Assembly (NCBI GenBank): GCA_023078555.1 | Contig: CM041199.1 | Span: 2,111,101 to 2,175,100, forward strand | Length of the DNA stretch: 64,000 bases | Reading direction: 5' to 3' | From: Ulva prolifera | Taxonomy: Eukaryota; Chlorophyta; Ulvophyceae; Ulvales; Ulvaceae | In this document: positions 24,901 through 36,038 of the stretch, piece by piece | How the letters are laid out: every line of letters starts with the position of its first letter | Position numbering within the stretch: the stretch's first letter is position 1 | Translations under genes and position numbers: made by a program | Notes under the pieces: model-generated | Seen by the model: only the letters and a program-made list of their open reading frames with translations | What the model was told of the DNA's origin: nothing | Database searches by the model: none

Positions 24901-27900
24901 GGAGGGCGAGCGGGACCTCGCGCTGCGGGTGTACGCGATGGCGATGCGCGCCAAGGTGTCGACGCTGCGCGTGCACACGGTGGCCCTCGGCGCGTGCCTG
25001 CTGCGTGCTGCGGCGGTGGACACGCGCGCCTCGGACCTCGCGACCGCCGTCACTGTACACCGCAACGTGCAGGTGCGCCCACGCTTGGTCTCCCTTGTGT
25101 CTCCTGTTGGAGCGACACCGTGATAGGTAGCGAGACTCTTGCCCCTTGTCACGTCTCATGTGAGACGTGTGATCTAGACGAAGGAGGAAGAACGCAGTGC
25201 GGCCGGGGCCAGGAAGCAGCCCGCTTGCAGCTTGTTCTGTGACTGGTGGGGGTAGCCAACCTGGGTTTCCGTGCATGGTGGTGCCCCAGAGGCGGAGGGC
25301 CGGAGGCTCTCAGCAGAATCGCCTGAGGGGCTGTCCCCGCTGCACACAGCAGCATGCCCACAGAACACATACGACTCTGTCCCACAGCAGCCATTCTCCC
25401 CAGCACTGCCCCTCTGGGCTCCCCATTTGATAGCTTTCTGTCCATTGTCTCCATGGAGCGCACTTGGCAGGCTGCGCTGGAGCCAGGCAGCTGTGTGGTG
25501 TATGTGGAGCGCTGCATGACGAGCCACATCTGTCGACCACACACACGCACACGAGGTGCAGCTGCACCCCTAGCAAAAAAGCAAAGGTTGAGAAGCTTCG
25601 GCAATGCCATGACCTTTCGTCACGCTCAGGGACATCGAATCGCAACAGCCACGGGTGAGCGGGGGGATTTCGTGTGAACCCACGTTCAATCAGGCGTGCA
25701 ATATCAGGCGTGCAAGTATCCGCACACACACACTCATCGTGCACTGCACACCATCCTGGCATCGCCACCGACCGCTGCACCATGCCCCGGCCTGGTGCTC
25801 CCACGGAGCACAGCCACGTCTCCCGACCGCTCTGCTTCAAGCGTTCATGGACCGATCGCGGGAGTGCGTCGGCACGTAGCGCCCTGTCCGTTCCCGTTAT
25901 GGCTAGCTGCAGCCCAGGTGACGCGCCATCGGGTCTCTCAGTCTGCGCTGCGCTTTCGCCACTGCACAGGCTGTGCAGCCGCGTGGCGATTCACGCGCGG
26001 AGACGCCTTCCCCCCGCCGCTGCCGCGTGCTTTGGGCAAGGCGAGACCTGGAAACCAACGCCCTCTGCGTGGCTGCTGCAGGAGGCGGGCCTGGAGCCGG
26101 ACGTGAAGTACATGAACATGCTGATCGAGGCGCTCGGCTGCAACGGCGACCTGCGCTCCGCGCTCGCCGCCCTCGCAGACCTCCGCGCCGCCGGCCTCGC
26201 GCCCGACGCCGGCACCGTGCAGGCCGCCGTGCGCGCGTGCCTCGCCTGCGGCGACATCCCGCGCGCGCGCTCCATGTACTGCGACTTTGCCGAGGTCCGC
26301 ACCCGCTCCTGTTGCTTACTTCTGCGCCCCGATTTGGGCGCCTCCTCTGTGCTGGTTGCTGCCGGTGTTTTGCGTGCAGGCGTGTCGTTGCCTTGTGAGT
26401 GAACGTCGTGCGGTTCTGCCTTCGGGCGTTGATGGTCCTTGTGTGCGCTGTGCTAGAGGGGTCCGCATGGAGAGGCACTGCCTCCGACCGATGGAGGTTG
26501 ACATGTGGAGCGTGTGTGTTGTTCTTCATCACGCTGGGGTCTGGGTGGTCGCCCGGTGCAGGTGCCGACCCCACTGTCGGAGTGTGTGTGACAGAAGGTG
26601 GCCCATGTTGGGCGTAGTGTCAATTCGGTGCCTCAGATCGCATCTGCTTTCTGCAGTTTTCTGCTCAGCAGCGTTCATGTGTGCAAGCTCGGACTGCACC
26701 GTGGGCAGCCCATGCCGGACCGCGTGTGCTGTGCCTGCAGCTCGTGCCCTCGAGGCGCCATACCGCACCCCTAGCAAAAAGCAAAGGTTGAGAAGCTTCG
26801 GCAATGCCATAACCTTTCGTCACGCTCAGGGACATCAAATGCAACAGCCACGGGTGAGCGGGGGGATTTTACGTGAACCCACGATCAATCAGGCGTGCAA
26901 TATCAGGCGTGCAATACCCACAGCATCCAGTGCGCACTGCGCCGCATACCCACACGGCTGCACCGAACAATTGTCCTTGCGTGTGGCCAGTCACAGGCCG
27001 CCGTGGAGGACTCCACGTCCACCGCAGGCATCGTGTAGCTGTGCGCGTTTCGCTGCTGCGGAATGCGTGTGTCTGTGTGTCTATTCCGACCTATTATGGG
27101 AGAGTTTGCAGGACTGTAACTCTTCGTCGTGAAACATTGCGCTCTTCTGTGATGCGGCGTCACGGATGGCACTGCGGCAGTGTGGGTGTGTGCGCGGAAT
27201 CTGTTTCAGCAGGGATTGCAGTCCTGCATGTTTGCCGTACACTCTTCGCCATTCACCGTCCTAGATCTTCTGCAACACGGGCTCATGCATTCGCGTGTGC
27301 AGGAGGACAAAGTGCACGGCCACATCACGTGCGCCAACGTGCTGATCAACGCGTGCGCCGAGGCCGGCGACATGGCGGCGGCGGTGGACGTCCTCGAGGC
27401 CACCGTCGCCGCCGGCGCCGTGCCGCAGTCCGGCACGATCGCGGCCCTCCTCGGCGGCTGCCAGCGCGCCGGCGCCCACGAGCTCGCCCTGCAGGTGCCC
27501 GTCCCGCCTTGTCATGTTTACCGAGTCCGTGTGCCGCCTTCGGTGCCCTGCCATGATCCGGCGCGGGTATGTGGTGTGGCATTCGGCCGTGCTGCATATG
27601 GTCGCGTGTACCCTGCGTCGACGTACCTTGGAGAGCGCGCCCTCCTGCTTGATACAGCTGCAGTGGTTAAGCCTGCAGTGTTAAATGTGCTGTCATGCAC
27701 TCCAGCAAGAGGGCAAGGGCACGCTGGCTGGAGAGTGGCTGAATCGGGAATTTGCATGTGGGGCTTGTGTGCCAGTGCGGGGCGTGGAGCCCGCAGGACT
27801 GTGGGGGTGTGGGGCGCAGATCCGCACCCGTTCACACATCCGTCGCGTGTGCAGGTGGCGAAGGCTGGCGTCGCCCGAGGCATTCCGACCGACGGCACGA

Positions 27901-30750
27901 CCGGCTTTATTCTGCTGCGCGTCTGCTTCAACAAGATCCGGCGCTTGTGGACGGGCAGCGGCGGCGGCGGCTACCCGCTGCCGCTGCCCTCCGGCTACAA
28001 CGGCGGCGGCGCGGCCTCCAACGGTGCCGGAAAGCCTGCGCAGCACCGGGGCGGCAGTGGCGGCGACGTGGAGGACTGTGGCGATTGGCCGGACCGTATG
28101 ATGCATGCGGTGACGGGGCGCGTCGGGGTCGCAGTGCGAGAAGATGGGCCGGACGACCCGGTGGCGTGGCGCAACCGCGCGCATTCTATCTACCGGTGCG
28201 CCTCTCCTCAGCCACCCGCAGCCCTGCATTCAGTCAGCCATCGACGTTCACTCGTTGCTGCTTCCCGGGCGCGGGTGGGTTCGAATGCATGAGGCTTGGG
28301 GCTGAGTCGGGCGATGCCAGTCATGATCACGCAGGCAGGGCTGCATTGGTAATTGATGTGGCTGGCGCAAGCAATTCTTAACCAGGACAGAAGCCTCTGT
28401 TGTGACTGCACGGTGCCACGCGATGCGGCCACCTCGCGGCAGTCGCGGTTGGCGCTGGGACGGTGCCTGTAGCCAAGCGGGTGGCGGTCAACAGCTTTGC
28501 TGATGCTGCGTGATGTTGTTTAGCAGATGCCCTTCAGGGCTCCACGAGCATCAACGCCCGTCCGAGGTCATCGCGCCGTCGTCTGCAGGGACCTTGTGGC
28601 CGATGGGGTGCCGATCACGCCGCGCATCCTCGAGCGCGCGCTCGCATGCATGATGCTCGACATCAGCCACAACGAGCGTGTCAAGCCGCTGCTGCGCACA
28701 CCGGCCGCCGCCAAGGCGGCGGCGGCCCCCGGCGGCGTCGACCCGGCCCTCGCCGTCATCGCCGGCCTCGACGGCCGGTACGACCCGCGGGCGTACCGCT
28801 ACATCGAGGACACCGCGGCAGCCGGGCGGCTGCCGGTGATGACGATGGCGGCCGGTGGCCGCACGATCGATCTCCGCGGCACGCCCCCGGCTACCGCCGA
28901 GGCATTCGTGCTGCAGTTTTTCCACGCGGCGTTCCGCACGCTGCGTGGCGGCGCCGCCGGCGCGACCGCGACGGCCGGCGGCGGCAAGGCGGCCGCGGCC
29001 CCAGGGTCGGTTGCGCTGCTCGTGCCGCCGTTCCGCGTTGGTCTCGTGAACAAGCCGTCGGGATGCAGCGAGCGTGGCGCGGCGACGGCCGCGGCGCGCG
29101 CGCTCGCGTCAGCGCCGCCGCCGGAGGGTGGCGTCAGCCTGGACGATGACCTCACCGACCTCTCGATGGGGTTCACGGGCATGAAGGGCAAGGCGGTACG
29201 GACATGCCACTGCGATTGCATTTTTGAATTCCACGCCGTGCGCCTGGCAGGTTGCACCATAGGCGATGTGCAGAGGACACGTGCTGAGAACACACCCCTA
29301 GCAAAAAGCAAAGGTTGAGAAGCTTCGGCAATGCCATGACCTTTCGTCACGCTCAGGGACATCAAATCGCAACAGCCACGGGTGAGCCGGGGGATTTCGT
29401 GTGAACCCACGTTCAATCAGGCGTGCAATATCACACACGCTCAGCGTCCATCGCATTGCCGCGACCACAACGAGGCACCATGCCAGGCTAAATCCGCCGG
29501 CGCCCCTCCAAGCGGTGGCAAGATCTCTGTTTGCATGCAGGTCATGCGTGCGGAGGCCGCGCAGCTGCGGCGCCTGGAGCGCGCGCACGGCGTCGACCTC
29601 ACGGCGTACGCGCACCACGGCCCCGCCGCAGGCCGCACGGCCGCACCGGACCCGCGCCGCGAGTACATCGGCCTCGCGGTCGCTGCGGCGCTGCGCAGCC
29701 TGCGCCTGCCGTACAACGCGGAGCCGGGCGTCGGTGTTGTGGTGTGCGACGCGGACGACATCACCACGTGGGCGCAGCGCCGGTGAGCACCCTCCCCCCC
29801 TCTGGTCCTCTCTCCAACGCATGTGCTGTGACTTGTTCCAGCTGTCGGTGTTTCCTCTGCGAGCTGGGTGTGTTTACCTCGTAGACACACAATGTACTGC
29901 CAGGTAGCACTGTGCCGCAGGGGGCGCCCGCGAGGCCGTGTGTGGTACTTGTCGCATGACCATGACATGACACGATCGCGCACGGGTGAAGCCATGTCCT
30001 CTGGCGCAAGATGCGGCCTCTGTGTGCAGGCACATGGAGCTCATCTCGCGGCTGCAGCATCGGAGCCGCCGGCGGAAGGCCGCCCACGGCGGCGGCCATG
30101 ACCACGAAGCCGCCGAGTCAGCAGCGGTCCACAGCGCCCCACTGCGGCAGTCCGCGATCCGGCAAGTGCTTGCGGACGCGGACACCGACAGCCTGACCCC
30201 GGCGCTCGGCGTCGCGGCCCGCCGCGGCACCATGCCGGCCACGCAGCACAGCATGCATGTGCAACCCATCGGCCTCAGCGCGCAGACGACTGAGCTGCGC
30301 ACGTCGTCCTTCCGGGAGGAGCTGCTGGAGCACGTGGCGGTTCCGGTGTCGCACCGTCAGGGTGGCGAGAAGGTGCGGCGGCGCCGCGGCGAGAAGGCGC
30401 CGCGGCGCGGGCCCCCGCCGGCCCCACGGCCGGCGGCACCGGCTGCGGCGGAGCGGCACCGCCACGCGAATGGTGATGGCCGGGCGGTGTCCGGCAATGT
30501 GCCTCCACCGAGTGTGCCGTACGCGGACGCGCTGGAACAGGTGGGCGTGTCTGCGTCGTCGGAGGATGAGGAGGGGTCGAGCCTGCACATCGGGAGCAGC
30601 GACCGACGGCGGCCGTCGCGGGCGTGCCGCGTGCATGCATCGCCGCGCGGTGGTGTGCGGGGGCTGGAGGCATGCCGGCCGCAGCACAGGCGCACGGCGG
30701 CGCGGATTGGCCTGATGGCCGTTGTGGCCGCGGTCGCCGGGCGGGGGTGA
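21950..30750 (+). CDS. Large pentatricopeptide-repeat protein, probably organellar RNA-binding (MRL1-like?)
   Basis: Ten exons join in phase: 21950-22690, 23490-23922, 24289-24516, 24902-25072, 26082-26294, 27303-27494, 27855-28195, 28589-29195, 29541-29782 and 30030-30750, about 1295 residues; the 5' exon is missing because the first listed exon opens after an acceptor. Residues 1-240 are disordered. Exons 2-6 encode PPR helices: RSSTYQHAISAARG, DSHHWSNALAVCKATGD, DTAMWNALVECAGFSGQ, DVKYMNMLIEALGCNGD, HITCANVLINACAEAGD. PPR arrays bind organelle transcripts base by base. Exons 7-9 hold a non-repeat region (PTDGTTGFILLRVCFNKIRR, PITPRILERALACMML, RREYIGLAVAAALRSL), and exon 10 a basic, disordered tail. 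Size and a conserved C-terminal region recall MRL1, the rbcL mRNA stability factor, but I cannot confirm this. Three introns contain a shared 140-nt element. Confidence 0.8.
25566..25706 (+). ncRNA. Intronic element copy 1 (candidate H/ACA-like RNA or repeat)
   Basis: About 141 nt inside the fourth internal intron (25073-26081) of the PPR gene, sense orientation. First half folds as CCCTAGC/GCTCAGGG with an inner stem AAAGGT/ACCTTT. A second, weaker stem GCC/GGC follows. Here the hinge reads ACATCG, one base off the ANANNA consensus. The downstream 10 bases (GGCGTGCAA) are partly duplicated. Confidence 0.45.
26767..26905 (+). ncRNA. Intronic element copy 2 (candidate H/ACA-like RNA or repeat)
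   Basis: About 139 nt in the next intron (26295-27302) of the same PPR gene and in the same orientation. Nearly identical to copies 1 and 3, with scattered substitutions. The hinge reads ACATCA, which fits the H-box consensus ANANNA. The conserved part ends GCAATATCA, where ATA sits three bases from the end, as an ACA-box variant would. Confidence 0.45.
29294..29433 (+). ncRNA. Intronic element copy 3 (candidate H/ACA-like RNA or repeat)
   Basis: About 140 nt in the intron 29196-29540 of the PPR gene, sense orientation. Same two-hairpin arrangement and ACATCA hinge as copy 2. It sits about 100 bases from both splice sites, so it is not the whole intron. Confidence 0.45.
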
Positions 30751-31929
30751 GAAGGCCGTTGTGTTGGCGCTCTAGGCGAGGTGGAAGGCTTGATGGTGAT
30801 ATGCCTAGGCAGGCAGCGGGCCCGGGGGAATGGCGCGCTGGCAGCAGTAGTTGAGACTGTGTTTGGAACCTAGGCAATGCCGGGAGCTCTGGCGAGCACG
30901 AGGAACCGGTGGGAGAGAACGGCGTAGATGCTGGGCAAGGCATGCCATGCTGCTGTGTACGTGGGGGCGCCTGCGTGCGCAGCTGTGGTGATGGAAAAAA
31001 AACGCCCAGGCAGGTAGCAGGCTAATGGTGCATGTGTGCCATCGGCTGTGTAGGCATGCTATGATGTACGGGTCAACAGGAACGCACTTCATGCTGCGAG
31101 TATGGATCGAACGTGTGTATCTTGAACGCTACAGGGCGGAAATGCTCGTGTGTTACACCAGGCTGTGTGTGGCACACTGTCTGCCCGTCTATGGCGTGTT
31201 GGCGCGTCTTCCAGAAGCATCGCTGCCTGGTTTTACGTTGAAGCTATCCTTCGCGCCGACATCTGAATTGCCACCTATGGTGCCCGTTATCCCCAATTTA
31301 TCCGCTGGCTGTCACAACTCGCGTCAATTTTTAAGACCGTGGTTGGAGCGGACATTGATCGAGGCTGCTCATTGTTCTTTACCACAGCAAACCACGTACA
31401 TGTCATGTCGTTGCTGATGCGAGTGGATCAGAGAGGCGTGCGTGACCTTGCAAGAGCCCTCTCTTGACGCACAAGCGGCAATGGAGTCTGATGATCAGAC
31501 TGCGCGGGCGACGATTGATGTTCACGCTGTAAGAATCTCCCTGACGACCCGGGCACCTCTGTTTGTGTTCTTGATTCCGCTTGGTAGTGCTATTCACATG
31601 CAGCTTTCGAATTGCTGTGACGCTGGTTTTGGAGGTCTGCGTGCCTGGCACGCAAATATGCATGCATTCGCATTGATGGCCGTTGATCACCTGGCTTTCC
31701 CGTTTTTCAAATCTTTCGATCATTTTTGTACATGAACAACTGCAAGAATGATTATAGCGCTGCCCCCGGCTACACACACGTGACTTTCAGGATCGATGTG
31801 TGACAGGTGCTTCGTGCAAGACAGGTTGCATCATCATTTTTCTGTTGGCACCTACACGCGCTGATATATACTTCGATTTACTGTAGGCTCCAGTTTGCAG
31901 CTAGTTCGCGATGTTTTAGCGCTTTCAGT
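30751..31929. other. Intergenic stretch between the PPR gene and the mitochondrial carrier
   Basis: No supported gene, RNA or repeat seen. It presumably holds the 3' region of the PPR gene and the promoter of the carrier gene. Confidence 0.5.
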
Positions 31930-33993
31930 ATGGCAGCAGTGCCAAAGTACTCCGCGGAAGCAGCTCCTGAGAGAGCTGCGAAACGGAGCTTTCTTGTCCT
32001 ACTCGCGGGGGGAGCCGCTGGTGTAGCTTCAAGGACTCTAACAGCTCCTATAGACAGGGCTCGGATAATATGCGCGGCTAATGGTGTCACTGTGCGTACC
32101 GCGGTGCAGACGATACAGCGTCAAGGTGCGTTTGATCCAGATGATGCTCCGGAAGTGTGCACTCATCGGCACAGTATTCCTCTGCAATGTGGCAAGCACG
32201 CGCTGACTGCCTTTTGCGCACTGGAGCTGGTGAACATTCCATCAGCGCTTTCCTGCTTGCAGGCGTCGCGTCCGCGTTTCGCGGAAACGGCATGAACTGT
32301 ATTAAAGTATGTCCAGAGCTTGGATTGAAGTTTGGTATTGCATCCCTCATATCGCAGTGCGTGAGAGCTGGCAGCAATCGGGAAACAACGCCTACTCAAA
32401 AGTTCATGTCGGGATGCATCGGTGGGGCAATTGGACAGGTAAGCCGCGTCTGTCTCCCGCAATTTTGTTAATAATCTGCGTTTTTGCAAGCTACATGGAT
32501 GTGTGCGCGCTATCGTGCACCGCTTGAGGATGCAGTGCTCCGCCATGCCCGTTTTGTCTCGACTGGCATCGCGATTAGCTCGATCATGTCTAGACGTACT
32601 GGCGCTTGTATGTCATGTGTCATGTGGCAGGCCAGGGCAAGATTCGCGCTCAAACGCGTCTATGTCCTCTGTGTCGTCCCGTTGTCGTCAAGCCGACCCT
32701 TCAATTGAGCTGCCGTCACCTCCACTCGGTGAGCTGTATGTTATCCGGGCGTCAGATGTGGCAGATGCATGTCCGAGCAAACATTCAGCTCTTGTATCGG
32801 CCTGATACGCAGAACGAGGTGCTTGCTCTGCGAATCAAGTGTTGCTCGCCTGCCTCGTTCACACGCATCGTGTCTGCAGTCCGTTATCTATCCGCTGGAG
32901 GTCATTCGGACACAGCTAGCAACGTCACAGACTACCATATCCGCAAGAACAGCCATGAGGAATGTATGGCGTCTGAGGGGATTCTGGGGATTGTATCGAG
33001 GGATAGGCATCAGCATGGTGCGATGTTGTCCTTCGCCTGCGCTTCGTCAAAAGACGACCTCCGCTGTGTATCCAATTGAGGAAACATTGAATACATATCT
33101 CATGTTTTCAGGTGGGCATCGTGCCGTACGGCGGCCTAGAGATCATGTTTGCTGAAACAGCACAGGCAGCAGTAGACGAGAGTGAGAACGAGTTTGTCCA
33201 ACAACACAGACAATCCGCCAGAGCCGCCGTTGGCTGCGTATCTACAGCCACTGCTGCCTCCCTCGTCTATCCCATAGCCCTCCTCCGGACGAGGATGCAG
33301 GCTCAGGCGTCACTCAGCGATGCACCAGCATCAGCATTCGATGTGGCTTCTCGAGCATGGAGCCAGGGGGGCCTCCCTGCCCTTTACCGAGTGCGCTGCT
33401 GTCTCAGCACTTGCATTTTTTTACACTTCGCGCCTGCTTCATGTACGTGCTACGGAGTACCTGTGTCCATGACGATGGTGACTCGGCTCAATTGAAGCTG
33501 CCCAGGTGGCAGGTACCACCAACAGCATGCTGCCAGCGGTCCTCCCACTCATTCAGAATGACTAGGCCGCGACAGCCTGCAGCGCCTGGAACTGAATGGA
33601 ACTGCAGTAAGCACCAGAGCGACACATTCACATTTACTTTGCTGTGCTTTACACATGTCTACCGTGTTGGCGCTTGCGCCAGGCATGTGCTCAGCACCAC
33701 GGCCCACTGCAGCCCCCTTCCGCCTGTGTCACAAAGCACAGCTGGTCCAGCGCACAATACCAGCCCGCCTGCTGGGAATTCTCCTGGGAAGTGGCAGGGG
33801 AGAGCTGTCTCAAGTTGGCTTCTCAGGCAGGTGGCACGGTGGGTATGTACAAACGAATGTAGGTTCATTAGTTCATTGATTTGCGTTTCCTGCTGTGCAG
33901 GGTCTCGTGCCGAACCTGTGCAAGATGGTTCCCGCGGCGGCGATACAGTGGGTCGTGTTTGAGCACCTGAAGGCCAACTTTGGCGTGCAATAG
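31930..33993 (+). CDS. Mitochondrial carrier family protein, SCaMC (ATP-Mg/Pi) type without EF-hands
   Basis: Five exons in phase: 31930-32125, 32263-32438, 32880-33017, 33112-33390 and 33901-33993 (293 residues, typical for a bare SLC25 carrier). Six-helix inner-membrane transporter with three repeats. The signature of repeat 1 is PIDRAR (40-45), of repeat 2 PLEVIR and of repeat 3 PIALLR, where the acidic residue is replaced by Ala. That third form, followed by TRMQAQASL and the ending GLVPNLCKMVPAAAIQWVVFE..GVQ, is characteristic of the SCaMC/SLC25A24 group. Those usually carry an N-terminal calcium-binding EF-hand domain; here the ATG is followed by only about 18 residues before the first helix, so regulation by calcium is not expected from this model. 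An upstream exon with EF-hands cannot be excluded. The substrate is inferred. Confidence 0.85.
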
Positions 33994-36038
33994 CGAGGGC
34001 CTGTCGCACGCCACGCAAAGCACAGCCCGCCGCAACCCCAGCACGCGCAGCACAGGCAACCCGGCACAACCCACACCATCGCTGCGGCTGCACCGGCGGG
34101 CATGCCGTCGCCGCCGCGGAGAGGCGGGAACGCCCCCCCCGTCATGCACGGCGATGCTGCAGGCGTGGTGGGCGCTCATGCCTCCCCCCACCCCTGCCTC
34201 GGCGCCCGCACATATCTCCTGGCACTGCTGCTGTCAGCGTGAGGCGGGCGCCTGTGGAGCGATAGTGTGCGAGGTGTTGGGGCAGCGCTGGCCATGATGG
34301 CGCAGCCCCGGCACCATCCGTTTCAGGCTGTGTATTAGCTCCGCGCGTGTCATGCATGCGACAGCATTCTGCAACATCAACAGAATCTACGTTTTCGTGT
34401 TTTTGCCTGGCCCCCCTGTCGGCCTGACCTGGGGTAGCGCATGCGGAGGAGGGCTGGTGGGTCCACGGCGCAGAAGCCCGTTGCATGCGATTGTAGATGT
34501 TGGCATGTCCGATGCATGAGGGGCAACAGGCCTGGCACGATGGGGGAATCGGCGGCTCTGATCGCTGCGGAGTGGACTGCCGGCGCCTGTCAGGGTGTGT
34601 GGCACCCGCGTGCGGGCTGCAGCACCGTGTCTGTGCGCGCCTGGGGGGGGGGGGGGGGGTCATGGCCCCCAACTGGCGTGGGATGGAGGAGCGCGGAGCC
34701 AGGGAGGGGGCATCACTCGGGAGTGCTTGTGCCGCAGCCTCATGTGGGTGCCTAGCTTCCGCACAGTTTGCGCACATGGTGGTGTCGCACATGGGGAGCT
34801 GCACATGAGGAGCGCTGCATTCTCCTGTGCGTTGCAAGGGGACGCTTGGGGTGTGCGGAGGAGTGCGTGGGCGGCGCTGGCCGGTGTGAGGGTGGGGACC
34901 CCACTGGACGCACTGGGGATCGCGGGCACACAGAGGGGCTGCGGAATTGCGAGGTGGCTCGCGGATCACGCCGCGTGCTGTGGGGCCATGGCGGGGAGGT
35001 GATGTGCACACAGTAGTGGGGGTGTTTGAGGTATTATCGTTAGGGGTGACGAATACAGGGGCCGGTGGCTGAACGGCGGCTAGCGGTTGTGCGCCGCCAC
35101 AGCCACGGGAGACCGGCCGGGCCGGGGCCTCGAGGCGAAATAACGGAGTGCATCTCGACTCTAAAATGGAGATGCGGCGTTCAAGTGAGTTGAGTCAGGT
35201 GAACATTCGTATGACCCACATGGCAGGGCCTGTGTAAGTGCTTATCGTTCCACAGGCATTTGACACGTCAAAGAATAACCAGCTCGTTGCACAGGAAAGC
35301 CATATCCTTTGCCACGTTGTGCCTGTGGCCACATCACATCCTCTGTCCCAGTGAGGGGGCGTGACAACGTCACACCGGAGCCTACGATCAGAGTTTCGAA
35401 TCCGAGCCAGATACTACGATATCAACTGAACTACTGCCGCTACGGCGTCGCTTCATCACCATCCTTTTCACCACTGCATACAAAGCCCCTGCATCTGCAT
35501 GCATATGGCACTGCCACCATGCTGCACTATGCTGTCCTTCGTCTCCCTGCTCCTCGAGTCCGAAGTTGTGGCCGGTGGCACCACAGCCACACGCCTACAT
35601 GCAATTCAGGAAAACAAGGTAATCATGAGGAACCTGTCCTACCTTCAAGTGACGAGCACAGTGGCAGCGATGTGCTGAGTCGGCACCGGGCCGTACCACT
35701 CCCACCAACAAGTCTATCCACCGCGGGCCTTGTGCCGGAGCAGCTTGCTCGGGGAGGCGCAGCCCTAGAGTGCTCCGCAGCCCCCGGGCGATTTGAAGCA
35801 GCGTTGGACAGATGCGCGCGCGTGCGCAATCAACAAATCAATGCATGCAAACATAAGTTCACGATCCGCGCCCGCATGTGCAGCGAGCGGGGGCAGGGTT
35901 CCTGTCGCCTGAGCTGCAAGGCGCGACCTCTGGGGCCGCCTTGCGGCTCTTATTTGATGCTGGAATCATCCAGCTGAACCCTGAGCGCCAGGGTTCCTAT
36001 CACACCGGCTACATGGGCAGTCGCAGATGCCGTGGTGC
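33994..36038. other. Intergenic stretch between the carrier and the first receptor kinase
   Basis: High-GC sequence with many spurious open frames on both strands. No family motif seen. Contains a run of 17 G (34643-34659) and a strong hairpin listed separately. Nothing else supported. Confidence 0.45.
35060..35118. other. Strong GC-rich hairpin
   Basis: Three successive perfect stems nest in 59 bases: GGCCGGT/ACCGGCC, GGCTG/CAGCC and GGCGG/CCGCC, with a terminal loop of about 14 bases. It could be a structured RNA, a transposon remnant or chance in GC-rich DNA. It lacks tRNA features. Confidence 0.5.

Noticed and set aside
25566..29433. Intronic 140-nt repeats considered as introner elements (whole-intron transposons)
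   Set aside because: Each copy lies well inside a longer intron; the splice sites are not part of the repeat.
35041..35140. GC hairpin region considered as a tRNA or riboswitch
   Set aside because: No T-arm consensus, no acceptor stem of seven pairs with matching arms, and none of the TPP or cobalamin core motifs that I know.
35380..35430. TTTCGAATCC considered as a tRNA T loop
   Set aside because: The flanking bases do not form a T stem or an acceptor stem.
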